NCBI GenBank assembly: GCA_012960115.1
Contig: DUBX01000054.1
Span: 1 to 46,295 of the forward strand
Length of the DNA stretch: 46,295 nt
From: Porticoccaceae bacterium
GTDB lineage: Bacteria; Pseudomonadota; Gammaproteobacteria; Pseudomonadales; Porticoccaceae
Reading direction: 5' to 3'
The position numbers were made by a program, and so were the translations under genes. Shown in pieces: positions 1 to 8,531 of this stretch (within the stretch, counting starts at the first letter, position 1; each line of letters starts with the position of its first letter). The notes under the pieces are model-generated. The model did not search any database, was not told where the DNA came from, and saw only the letters and a list, made by a program, of their open reading frames with translations.

Positions 1-97
1 CTTATTAGGACGAGTTAGTTTGATATCGAGATAGTAATTTCAGAAAAACTCCATAAAATAGCCGTATTCTAAAACTATAGAGAAAGTATCCGCATTT

Positions 98-2371
98 ATG
101 CCTAAAAATTTCTGCCGTTATCTATTGTTAGTCACTCTAAGTTACCTAATGGTACCTGCTGTCTATGGGGCAATCACAATTGACGGAGTACTCGACGAGC
201 CAGAGTGGGCAAACGCTAGGGTTTATAACGACTTTGTCACCGTAGAGCCGCTCACCAGTGAGCCTGCCAAATACGCCACAGAAGTCCGGCTGATCATAAA
301 CAAAGAAGGTATTTTTGTTGGGTTTACTAATTATCAACCGTCCTCCGTAAAGCGAATTCATAGACGTTTTGCTCGCGATGCAGACATACGTGCTGACCGC
401 ATTATGGTGGGAATTGATTTTGACGGCACCGCTGAGTCGGCTTATGACTTTACCGTGGGATCGGCTAACTCTAGACAAGATGGTGTCATGGGTGGCGGAA
501 CACACTCTACTGACTGGGATGGCATCTGGTATTCGCAAACATCGAGTGAGGAAGACTACTGGTATAGTGAGATTCATATTCCTTGGACAGTTGCGCCAAT
601 GTCAGATACTGGAGACGGTATTAAAAATATGGCATTTTGGTTTTCACGTGTGGTTTTTAATGAGTCTCTACGTTTCGCTTTCCCGAATGCCTTTTACACT
701 CGAAATACCTTTATGGAAGATTGGCACTCAATTGAAGTCGAGCAGGTAAAAGCATCTACCTTAGACTGGTTCCCCTACTTAAGCTACAGCAAAGATCTCA
801 CCAATGGTGTAACGCAAAGCGCAGAAAATGACTTTAACGGAGGCTTAGATTTTATTTGGCGTCCCAATAGCAATACCCAGCTGACCGGCGCAATTATGCC
901 CGATTTTGGTCAGGTAGAGAGCGATGATTTAGTGGTTAATTTTACCGCTTTCGAAACCTACGTTACGGAAAAGCGCCCTTTCTTTACTGAAAACCAAAGC
1001 TTATTTGCTAGTCATTTACCCAACGGAGACAGTATTTTATATACCCGCCGTATGGGTTCAGATCCCTCGGGGGGCGGCCTTATTGATATTAATGCAGCTG
1101 CTAAAATAACCTACTTTGATGAGGGTTTTAACCTCGGTTTGTTTGCAGTAAGCGAAGAAAATATAGGCGACAGTCAAGGGGGTGATTTTTTGTCTAGTCG
1201 CATTCAGGCTAAATTTAACAATCTAACGCTGGGTCATCGCTTAACCTATGCTGATCGCTCGGCAATCGATCGAGAAGCGACGGTGCAGGCAATCGATATG
1301 GATTGGAGGAAAACTGATCAGGTTCGCATTAATGGCCAAGTACTTTTCAGTGACGTTCAGCAGCAGGCTAATATCAACAACGGGCAGAGTGAAATAGATG
1401 ACCAAGATTATGCTGGTTGGCTAAGGTGGACTTACTCGCCCAGTGACAAGTGGTCACATGGGCTATTTGTATCTCATTATGGTGATCAATTCGAGATGAA
1501 TGATCTGGGGTTCATGAAACGCAATGATTTTAATAAATTCTATGGAAGCACTCGTTACGACATCTCAGCTTATGAGCCAGAATCTGCGACCTTATCTAGT
1601 TACAGTAAATTAGAATATGGCTACACAGAAAATACCGATGGTGATCGCCTTGAGTTGTGGGCCGATTTAGAGCACGAGCGAGTCTTTAAATCAAGTGAGA
1701 AGATCTTTCTGCACCTAGGTTTGATGTCGGCCGGTTGGGACGACCGCATTACTCAAGGGAGCGGTCTTTATGCTAAACCTGCTCAGTATTGGGGCGAGGT
1801 ACTTTATTTAAGTCCTAGAGGTAACGATTATTCTTATAAGACAAAAATTTCAGTTGAGAGCGATGGCACAGATAAACTCTCTGCGTCATTAAAGTTTATG
1901 CCTAAAATCTACCTAACCGAAACAGTCACTTTAGGTGCAGGCTTCTCCTATAAATATTATCAAGAATGGTTGATATGGGACTTTAGTGCAGAGCAATTGG
2001 CGGTTTATGAAGCTAACTCTTATTACGCCGGTCTACGTTTTGATTGGTACCCCTCTAACCGTCAAGAAGTGCGTTTGAAGTTTCAATGGGTAGGTATAGA
2101 TGCAAAAGTCATCGACGGATATCAACTAGACTCTGCAGGAAGGTTACTGTCATCCAGTACCCCATCTTCAGACTTTAGCGTTAGTGATACGGCGTTTCAG
2201 ATTCGTTACCGTTATCAACTGGCACCACTATCAGATATTTTCTTAGTCTATAGCCGCGGTGGTTATTATGGCAGCGATGATGGTGATGAAGGCCCGCGAA
2301 CCCTGTTTGATGAAGGTTGGAGTGGCGTTCAAGTTGAATCCTTAATCGCAAAAATACGCTATCGTTTTTAG
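98..2371 (+). CDS. DUF5916 outer-membrane protein with CBM9-like N-terminal domain
   Basis: Protein of 757 aa. A hydrophobic N-terminal segment (about residues 7-24) reads as a signal peptide, with likely cleavage near VYG/A. It is followed directly by the ITIDGVLDEPEW motif typical of carbohydrate-binding family 9-like domains (about 25-210). The remaining 500 residues alternate aromatic and polar residues and end in IRYRF, as expected of an outer-membrane beta-barrel; this is the DUF5916 architecture. The family is often exported and found near peptidases or TonB systems, but its function is not established. The gene stands alone, convergent with the transporter operon only 29 bp away. No strong ribosome site is visible (GAGAAAG about 11 nt before the ATG). 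The family call is fairly safe and the substrate is unknown. Confidence 0.85.
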   Translation: MPKNFCRYLLLVTLSYLMVPAVYGAITIDGVLDEPEWANARVYNDFVTVEPLTSEPAKYATEVRLIINKEGIFVGFTNYQPSSVKRIHRRFARDADIRADRIMVGIDFDGTAESAYDFTVGSANSRQDGVMGGGTHSTDWDGIWYSQTSSEEDYWYSEIHIPWTVAPMSDTGDGIKNMAFWFSRVVFNESLRFAFPNAFYTRNTFMEDWHSIEVEQVKASTLDWFPYLSYSKDLTNGVTQSAENDFNGGLDFIWRPNSNTQLTGAIMPDFGQVESDDLVVNFTAFETYVTEKRPFFTENQSLFASHLPNGDSILYTRRMGSDPSGGGLIDINAAAKITYFDEGFNLGLFAVSEENIGDSQGGDFLSSRIQAKFNNLTLGHRLTYADRSAIDREATVQAIDMDWRKTDQVRINGQVLFSDVQQQANINNGQSEIDDQDYAGWLRWTYSPSDKWSHGLFVSHYGDQFEMNDLGFMKRNDFNKFYGSTRYDISAYEPESATLSSYSKLEYGYTENTDGDRLELWADLEHERVFKSSEKIFLHLGLMSAGWDDRITQGSGLYAKPAQYWGEVLYLSPRGNDYSYKTKISVESDGTDKLSASLKFMPKIYLTETVTLGAGFSYKYYQEWLIWDFSAEQLAVYEANSYYAGLRFDWYPSNRQEVRLKFQWVGIDAKVIDGYQLDSAGRLLSSSTPSSDFSVSDTAFQIRYRYQLAPLSDIFLVYSRGGYYGSDDGDEGPRTLFDEGWSGVQVESLIAKIRYRF

Positions 2372-2400
2372 TGCCGAGATCACAGCTCGTAATACTGCTA

Positions 2401-3213
2401 TTAACCCTCTTTGTGGCGCTTATTCTGTTTGAAAATCACCCAACTGGCGAGCAGAATACCAATACTCACCGTACCAATAATTAGCGTAGCTAGTGCGTTA
2501 ATGTCGGGCGTCACGCCCAGTTTAATTTTTGAGAAGATCACCATGGGCAAGGTACTGGCTCCAGCGCCAGATGTGAAACTGGCAATTACCAGATCGTCCA
2601 ATGACAGAGTAAAGGCCAGCAGCCAGCCCGATAGCATTGAGGGCGCAATTAACGGCAGCGTGATATCAAAAGCGACCTGCATTGGTCTGCCTCCGAGGTC
2701 CATAGCGGCTTCTTCCATTGATTGATCCATGCTACCCAAACGCGATTGCACGATCACCGCAACATAGGCCATTGAAAAGGTGATGTGGGCAATGGTGATG
2801 GTGCTAGCACCGCGAGATACGGGCCAGCCAATCAGTTCTTGTAGGCTAACAAACATGAGTAGCAGTGAGAGACCAGTGATGACCTCAGGCATAACTAAGG
2901 GTGCAGCGATAAGACCGGTAAAAATCAGACGTCCGCGGTACCGACCCATCTGTGTCAATGCGAGCCCCGCCATGGTGCCCAGAATCGTGGCGAAGGTAGC
3001 ACTAACAGCGGCAATCTTAAGGCTTAGTAGTGCGGCGTCAATAATCTGTTCGTTGTTCAGTAGGGCAGAGTACCAGCGCAGTGAAAAACCTCCCCAAACA
3101 GTGGCTAAGGATGAGTCGTTAAACGAAAACAGAATTAACACCAGTATGGGCAAGTACAAAAAGGCAAAGCCAAAACATAGAGCCGAGAATACAAAGCGAG
3201 ATGACCTGTTCAT
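2401..3213 (-). CDS. potI: Polyamine ABC transporter permease, PotI type
   Basis: Inner-membrane permease of 270 aa with about six hydrophobic helices. The binding-protein-dependent transport signature is visible around residues 165-185 (EEAAMDLGGRPMQVAFDITLP), the loop that contacts the ATPase. In the PotFGHI or PotABCD systems this is the second permease of the heterodimer. It is the last gene of the minus-strand operon and starts 2 nt after the upstream permease gene ends, so the two are translationally linked. By family it imports putrescine, spermidine or a related amine; the exact substrate cannot be read from the permease. Confidence 0.9.
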   Translation of the reverse strand: MNRSSRFVFSALCFGFAFLYLPILVLILFSFNDSSLATVWGGFSLRWYSALLNNEQIIDAALLSLKIAAVSATFATILGTMAGLALTQMGRYRGRLIFTGLIAAPLVMPEVITGLSLLLMFVSLQELIGWPVSRGASTITIAHITFSMAYVAVIVQSRLGSMDQSMEEAAMDLGGRPMQVAFDITLPLIAPSMLSGWLLAFTLSLDDLVIASFTSGAGASTLPMVIFSKIKLGVTPDINALATLIIGTVSIGILLASWVIFKQNKRHKEG

Positions 3214-3215
3214 GG

Positions 3216-4139
3216 TTATTCTTTCTCCTGCTGGCTACGCTGAAACAGCATGATGGGGATAACCAAAATAATCAGTAGCACCGTTGCCACGGCAGATGCC
3301 AATGGCCAATCGCGGTTGACAAAGAATTCATCATAAAGGGTCCGGCCAATCATCAACGAGTCGATACCGCCAAGTAGTGTCGGTATGACAAATTCACCCA
3401 GGGCCGGAATAAACACCAACATAGAGCCCGCAATAATACCCGGCATAGACAGGGGTAGGGTGGTGTCGACAAATACCTGCCAGGGTTTAGCGCCAAGGTC
3501 GGCCGCCGCGTCTTGTAAGTCTAGATCCATTTTTTCTAGGGTGGCATATAGGGGTAAAATCATAAACGGTATGTAGGTATAAACAATACCTAGATACACA
3601 GCACCGTTGGTGTAGAGCATTTCCAGCGGCGCGTCTATAAGGCCTAAGTATGAGAGTAGGCCGTTAACCATGCCATTTTTACCCAACAGGCCCATCCAAG
3701 CGTAAACGCGCAGTAAAAAAGATGTCCAAAACGGTAGTATCACCAGCATGAGAAGAACATTGCGCACGGTGGGCGTTGAGCGCGCTATACCGTAAGCCAT
3801 GGGGTAGCCTAATAGTAGGCACAAAAGGGTGGAAATGCCGGCGATTTTGATAGAGTTAAAGTAGCTAATCCAATATAGGTTGTCTTCGGTTAAAAACAGA
3901 TAGTTATCGAAGGTCGCATGTAGCCAGCTTTTAGCGTTGGCACCAAAATCAAACAGTGCAGTGAAGGGTGGTTGAGCCACGATGGGGTCGGCTAGACTGA
4001 TTTTGAAGACGATGCCAAAAGGGACCAAGAAGAACAAAAACAGCCAAAAATAGGGCAGGCCAATGACAAAGTTGCGCCATAGTTTGTCTCCCAGCAGTTG
4101 GCTGTAGCGAGGTTTTTTAGGGCCTGAAACGTCGTTCAT
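3216..4139 (-). CDS. potH: Polyamine ABC transporter permease, PotH type
   Basis: First permease of the polyamine-type transporter, 307 aa. It has a longer N-terminal cytoplasmic stretch, a hydrophobic helix at about residues 25-45, and the EAA-like loop LQDAAADLGAKPWQVFVDTTLP in the second half. The start overlaps the end of the ATPase gene by 4 nt, and potI follows after 2 nt, so all three are one transcript. Length and motif order match PotH/PotB. Good family confidence; substrate inferred only from the neighbouring binding protein and catabolic genes. Confidence 0.9.
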   Translation of the reverse strand: MNDVSGPKKPRYSQLLGDKLWRNFVIGLPYFWLFLFFLVPFGIVFKISLADPIVAQPPFTALFDFGANAKSWLHATFDNYLFLTEDNLYWISYFNSIKIAGISTLLCLLLGYPMAYGIARSTPTVRNVLLMLVILPFWTSFLLRVYAWMGLLGKNGMVNGLLSYLGLIDAPLEMLYTNGAVYLGIVYTYIPFMILPLYATLEKMDLDLQDAAADLGAKPWQVFVDTTLPLSMPGIIAGSMLVFIPALGEFVIPTLLGGIDSLMIGRTLYDEFFVNRDWPLASAVATVLLIILVIPIMLFQRSQQEKE

Positions 4140-5323
4140 TCGGTAAGGACCACGTTGCAGCTAGAGTCCCATGATAGGTAGACTTGATCGTCCCACTCTA
4201 GCGACAGTTGCTCTGAACGCTGGTAGTTTTGTGCGCTGACTTGAATAACTCTGCCTGATTCACTGCGCACCCGATAGATAGAACGGTTGCCATAGTAGGC
4301 AAGGTCCTCAACTACTCCTTTGGCAATAGTGAGGTTGTCCCCCTCGGGTCTCTCGTGGCTAATGCCAATTTTTTCGGGGCGCACACCAATGGTGATAGTG
4401 CTTGCAGGGCTAAGTAATGATTCGCCAACGGCCTTGACCATAGTGCCAGTTTTATCCAGTTTGGCTTTAATATCATAACTTGCGGTACCTTCGTTTGGTT
4501 GACAGCTTATTACAGTGGCATCAAACAAATTAATAGTGCCAAAAAAGTCTGCCACAAAACGGTTTTTGGGAGATTCATACACCTGAGTTGGCGTGCCTGT
4601 TTGGACAAACTGGCCTTGGTCCATAACCGCGACACGGGTTGATAAGGTCATGGCCTCTTCTTGGTCATGAGTAACCACCACAAAAGTAATGCCCAGTTGG
4701 TACTGCAGATTCATTAATTCAAATTGGGTTTGCTCGCGAAGTTTTTTGTCTAGTGCCGCCAGTGGTTCATCCAAGAGCAACACCTTGGGCTGCTTGATGA
4801 GGGCGCGAGCCAGGGCAACGCGCTGACGCTCTCCGCCAGATAACTGTTGGGGTTTACGTTTGGCCAGATCAGAGAGTTGAACCAGTTCCAGCATTTCAGA
4901 TACACGTCGGGTTATCTCTAGTTTGGCGACACGTTCTTTTTTCAACCCATAGGCGACATTTTGCGCGACTGTCATGTGTGGAAATACGGCATAGGACTGA
5001 AACATCATATTGATAGGGCGGTCGTAAGCGGGAACGCCCGACATATCCACATCGTCAATAATAATTTGCCCAGCGCTTGGCATTTCAAAGCCAGCCAACA
5101 TGCGTAGCAGGGTAGACTTGCCGCATCCGGAGCCACCTAAAATAGTAAACAACTCGCCTTTGTAAATATCTAGGCTAATGTTATTCACCGCGGTGAAATC
5201 ATCAAATTGTTTGCTGAGCCCTTTGATTTGAATAAATGGTTTTGCCTTTGGGTCCAACCAGGGTGTTTCGGCAACATAGGGGCTTGCTGGTTGCTTGGCC
5301 TGAGATATATTTTTATTTATCAT
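4136..5323 (-). CDS. potG: Polyamine ABC transporter ATP-binding protein, PotG type
   Basis: Cytoplasmic ATPase of 395 aa. Visible motifs in order: Walker A GGSGCGKST (about residue 63), Q-loop, signature LSGGERQRVALARAL, Walker B VLLLDEPLAALD and switch histidine VTHDQEE. A C-terminal TOBE-like regulatory domain (about 290-390) includes IGVRPEKI. This is the PotA/PotG architecture. The gene lies between the binding-protein gene (22-nt gap) and potH (4-nt overlap). The N-terminal 30 residues before the conserved IKGLSKQF are an extension seen in PotG rather than PotA. Confidence 0.92.
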   Translation of the reverse strand: MINKNISQAKQPASPYVAETPWLDPKAKPFIQIKGLSKQFDDFTAVNNISLDIYKGELFTILGGSGCGKSTLLRMLAGFEMPSAGQIIIDDVDMSGVPAYDRPINMMFQSYAVFPHMTVAQNVAYGLKKERVAKLEITRRVSEMLELVQLSDLAKRKPQQLSGGERQRVALARALIKQPKVLLLDEPLAALDKKLREQTQFELMNLQYQLGITFVVVTHDQEEAMTLSTRVAVMDQGQFVQTGTPTQVYESPKNRFVADFFGTINLFDATVISCQPNEGTASYDIKAKLDKTGTMVKAVGESLLSPASTITIGVRPEKIGISHERPEGDNLTIAKGVVEDLAYYGNRSIYRVRSESGRVIQVSAQNYQRSEQLSLEWDDQVYLSWDSSCNVVLTE

Positions 5324-5345
5324 CTGTTATTCCATGGTGCTACGG

Positions 5346-6503
5346 TTACAGTCCAGTTTTAATTTTGGTCCAAGTACGCGATCGTTTGCGCTCTTCTTTT
5401 GGTGCTAAGACTTCGGTAGTTTGGAGTCGTAGTAGTGTTTTTTCATCGGGATAAATAGCAGTGTCGGCAGTTAAACTTGGGTCCACCAAGGGCGTGGCGG
5501 ACTTGTTGGGATTGGCGTAACCAATATAGTTACTGGAGGCGGCAATGACCTCAGGACGCAACATATAATTTAAAAATAGGTAGGCGTTTTCCCGGTGCGG
5601 CGCATCTTCAGGAATGTACATATTATCAAACCACATGCCTCCACCTTCTTTAGGAATAATGTAATCTAAGTTAATGTCGATGCCAGCCTCTGCCGCGCGA
5701 CTAGATGCCACCGAGTAATCACCTGACCAGCTCATTGCGATACATACCTGCTCACTGGGAAGGTCCAGGAGCATTTTTGTCGAACTAAAATAGGTAATGT
5801 AGGGACGCACTGCTTTGACTAAGGCTTCAACTTCTTTGAGTTGCTGCACATCTACTGAGTTGGCGGGGTAGCCTAAATACATCATCCCCAAGGGGATAAC
5901 TGAGGTTGGGTCATCTAAAAACGAGATGCCACAGTCGGCAAATTTAGAAATAATCTCTGGGTCAAATATCAGTGCCGAACTATCTAGGGGTGCATCTGGC
6001 ATGCGTGCTTTAATCATATCTACGTTATAGGTAATACCAGTGGTACCCCAAAAGAAAGGGACACCCTGAAGGCCATTGGAGTATTTTTCATTCGCTTTGG
6101 TAACTAAGTTTTGGTCTAGGTGGTGCCAGTTGGGCAGTTTATCAAAATCTACCGGATGAAAGATTCCAGTAGGCGCAAGTCGTGCAGCGAAAGAGGCGGC
6201 CTGGACTACCACGTCATAGCCACTGCGGCCGGTCATTAGTTTGGTGTCGACAATCTCGCTGGAGTCATAGATGTCGTAGGTCACTGCAATACCAAACTCT
6301 TTCTCGAAGTCGGTAAGTGCCTCGGGGTTGATGTAGTCGGCCCAGTTGTAGATGTTGAGTTTTTTAGGCGTGTGCTGTGCGGCGTTAATCAGGTCTTGTT
6401 CAGAGGCGACGCTAATTGTTGGCGCGACAATAGCAACCAGTACCAGCCACATGTGTCGGGCTAGTTGTCGGGCAAGACCATAATTTCGCGGTGATGTCAG
6501 CAC
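5346..6503 (-). CDS. potF: Periplasmic polyamine-binding protein, PotF type
   Basis: Extracytoplasmic solute-binding protein of 385 aa. The mature protein opens with LNIYNWADYINPEALTDFEKE, the hallmark of PotD/PotF/SpuD/SpuE proteins, and later has YDVVVQAASFAARL. A signal peptide covers about residues 1-33. The start is a GTG at 6503, supported by AAAGGG at 6511-6516 (7-nt spacing); an internal ATG at 6452 would also keep a signal peptide. The gene begins 1 nt after the acyl-CoA dehydrogenase gene. It sets transporter specificity, which within this family ranges over putrescine, spermidine and other amines. Confidence 0.9.
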   Translation of the reverse strand: MLTSPRNYGLARQLARHMWLVLVAIVAPTISVASEQDLINAAQHTPKKLNIYNWADYINPEALTDFEKEFGIAVTYDIYDSSEIVDTKLMTGRSGYDVVVQAASFAARLAPTGIFHPVDFDKLPNWHHLDQNLVTKANEKYSNGLQGVPFFWGTTGITYNVDMIKARMPDAPLDSSALIFDPEIISKFADCGISFLDDPTSVIPLGMMYLGYPANSVDVQQLKEVEALVKAVRPYITYFSSTKMLLDLPSEQVCIAMSWSGDYSVASSRAAEAGIDINLDYIIPKEGGGMWFDNMYIPEDAPHRENAYLFLNYMLRPEVIAASSNYIGYANPNKSATPLVDPSLTADTAIYPDEKTLLRLQTTEVLAPKEERKRSRTWTKIKTGL

Positions 6504-6504
6504 A

Positions 6505-7665
6505 TTACATCCCTTTTAAGCCTCGTTTTTGAAGCGCACGAGCAATCACCATCCTCTGCATTTCACTGCTACCTTCCCAGATGCGGTCAACCCGCACCTC
6601 ACGATAAAATCTTTCTACGGCATTGTCTCTGCGGTATCCGCGACCACCCCAAATCTGCAGGCAGCGGTCGGCCACGCGGTTAGCCATTTCAGTAGAATAG
6701 AGTTTCACCATTGAGCAACGCGCGTGGAGGGACCTCAAGTCATCACCGCGGTCATGGGCCTCAGCGGCTTCAAAAACCATGAGCTTTGCTGCCCAAAGTT
6801 CAGTGGCGCTGTCAGCTAGACTGAACTGGATAGCCTGTTTTTCTATGAGCTTTTCGCCTTGAATATCGCGCTGGGCCGCCCAAGCGGTTGCTTCTTCTAT
6901 CATGCGTGTCGCAGCACCCAGCATGCGCGCAGAAATAGTTAGGCGTTCATGGCGAAACCAACTGCGACTATAATCCATCCCCGAACCTTCACCGCCAATA
7001 CGATCTTTTTCGGGCACAAAAACATTATCAAATTTGTACGTTGGATGATGGGACGGGAAGGTATGAGAGAAAAGCGGGTTTTCAATCATGGTGACGCCAG
7101 GTGCGTTGATATCGACAAAGAATAGGGCTTCTTGGCCGTCGTCAGTTTTTGCTTGAACAAAAAAGAAATCAGCCATGTTAGCAGTGGTCACGAACCACTT
7201 TTCGCCGTTGAGTAAATAGCCACCATCGCAGCTTACAGCGGTAGCGTTGGTCACCTCATAAGACCCAGATTCTGCCTCGGTAATTGCATAGCACTCACGA
7301 AGAGTGCCATCCATAAGGCCCTTCAGATAGGTGTCGATCTGATAGTCGCTATCGGCACAGGCTTCAAACATCCAGTGCTGTGCCTCAGGAAAACACCAGC
7401 AAAGTGCATTGGTCACCCGGCCTAGCTCTTCCCAGGCAGCGACCTGATCGACCATACTCATACCGAGGCCACCATGCTCTGGGGGTGCATCCATCTTTGA
7501 AAGACCTAGTTCGATTGCCTGGTCTTGCATCTTTTTACTAACCGCTTCAGGAATCACGCCTTGATTCATTTCAGCTTCGATCTCCCACGGAATTAATTCA
7601 GCATCGACAAATTGGCGAACCTTTTCCTGCCAGTCAATGGTACTTTGTCTGTGTTGAATCTCCAT
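6505..7665 (-). CDS. Acyl-CoA dehydrogenase
   Basis: FAD-dependent acyl-CoA dehydrogenase of 386 aa with N-terminal helical, middle beta and C-terminal helical domains. The C-terminal block GGRGYRRDNAVERFYREVR is followed by IWEGSSEMQ, whose Glu aligns with the catalytic base of medium-chain enzymes. The middle domain has CYAITEAESGS and KWFVTTA. A clear AGGAG lies 7 nt before the ATG. It sits between a TetR regulator gene (16-nt gap) and the polyamine-binding protein gene (1-nt gap), so it is co-transcribed with an amine importer. This suggests it handles an acyl-CoA made from the imported compound, possibly with the acyl-CoA synthetase at 12896-14980. Chain specificity is unknown. Confidence 0.9.
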   Translation of the reverse strand: MEIQHRQSTIDWQEKVRQFVDAELIPWEIEAEMNQGVIPEAVSKKMQDQAIELGLSKMDAPPEHGGLGMSMVDQVAAWEELGRVTNALCWCFPEAQHWMFEACADSDYQIDTYLKGLMDGTLRECYAITEAESGSYEVTNATAVSCDGGYLLNGEKWFVTTANMADFFFVQAKTDDGQEALFFVDINAPGVTMIENPLFSHTFPSHHPTYKFDNVFVPEKDRIGGEGSGMDYSRSWFRHERLTISARMLGAATRMIEEATAWAAQRDIQGEKLIEKQAIQFSLADSATELWAAKLMVFEAAEAHDRGDDLRSLHARCSMVKLYSTEMANRVADRCLQIWGGRGYRRDNAVERFYREVRVDRIWEGSSEMQRMVIARALQKRGLKGM

Positions 7666-7681
7666 GGTTTTTCTCCTGTAT

Positions 7682-8332
7682 CTAATGTCCTGTTTGGCTT
7701 TTAAAATGATTTGGGAATTGGGTGGCCAAATAATGCATTGCTACCGCTTGTGCCTGCGCCGGTTTTAACCCTTTGGGGGTGATAAGAAGATCTAGCCACA
7801 ACCCATCAGATAGGGCGGTATAACAGGTGCACACCAAATCTGGATTAACGGTTGAATAACCGCCTTGTTGTTTAAGTACGGCAAATAGGTGGGTCAGGTT
7901 ATTGGCGATTTCACTAATATAGCTGGCGCAAATAGACAGGTAAGTGGGGCGGGATTTGGTTTCACCCCAAAATGCGAACCACACCGCCAACTTGTTGCGA
8001 TCGATAATTTTACGACTAAAATCAAAATTAATATGGGCAAGAATTTTCTGCTCCGGGGTCAATTTGTCATCGTTAAAGATTTCATTCAGTCCGCTGGTGT
8101 ATTCGTCAGAAATATAACTCAAGGTCTCGATCAGTAGCTTTTCTTTGCTTTGAAAATGCAGATTAACAATACCCAGGCTTAAACCAGCTTGTTGTGTAAC
8201 ATCAGCCATGGTGGTGCCAGACAGGCCTTTATCGGCGATACACTTAATAGTCGCCTCAATAAGCTGCTTACGCCTTGCCTGCTTGGACAGCGATCTTGGG
8301 GTTTTGTTGAGTTCGGCTTTAACCGCTTCCAT
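7682..8332 (-). CDS. TetR-family regulator, BetI-like
   Basis: Transcriptional regulator of 216 aa. A TetR helix-turn-helix lies at about residues 20-65, with TMADVTQQAGLSLGIVNLHF as the recognition region. The C-terminal domain contains AVWFAFWGE and a late DGLWLDLL segment, typical of the BetI subgroup. It is first in the minus-strand operon with the acyl-CoA dehydrogenase and PotFGHI genes, and divergent from the plus-strand catabolic operon. An 18-bp perfect inverted repeat at 8415-8432, in the divergent intergenic region, is a likely operator. The ligand is plausibly the transported amine or a catabolite; that is inference. Confidence 0.87.
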   Translation of the reverse strand: MEAVKAELNKTPRSLSKQARRKQLIEATIKCIADKGLSGTTMADVTQQAGLSLGIVNLHFQSKEKLLIETLSYISDEYTSGLNEIFNDDKLTPEQKILAHINFDFSRKIIDRNKLAVWFAFWGETKSRPTYLSICASYISEIANNLTHLFAVLKQQGGYSTVNPDLVCTCYTALSDGLWLDLLITPKGLKPAQAQAVAMHYLATQFPNHFKSQTGH

Positions 8333-8414
8333 TCACCGTTCCTATGCTCTGGCTACACTAGCTTACTGTCGCGTTACGCCAAACCATAAACCATTGCTTA
8401 GGTCTGCGCAACTG

Positions 8415-8432
8415 AATGAATAACCATTCATT
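8415..8432. promoter_or_regulatory. Candidate TetR operator (perfect inverted repeat)
   Basis: The sequence shows AATGAAT at 8415-8421, a 4-nt spacer AACC, then ATTCATT at 8426-8432: a perfect 7+7 palindrome. It lies in the 199-bp region between the divergent BetI-like regulator gene and the first flavoprotein gene. Size and symmetry fit operators bound by TetR dimers. I could not place convincing -35/-10 elements on either strand. Confidence 0.6.
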
Positions 8433-8531
8433 TTTACTAGACAGGGGATTTAATTTTTGGCATTCTTGAGTTAAACATTAAAAACAGAGCGTCAGTTGGC
8501 GCCAGCCGATTGTTTGGAGTGGCTTAATTTT

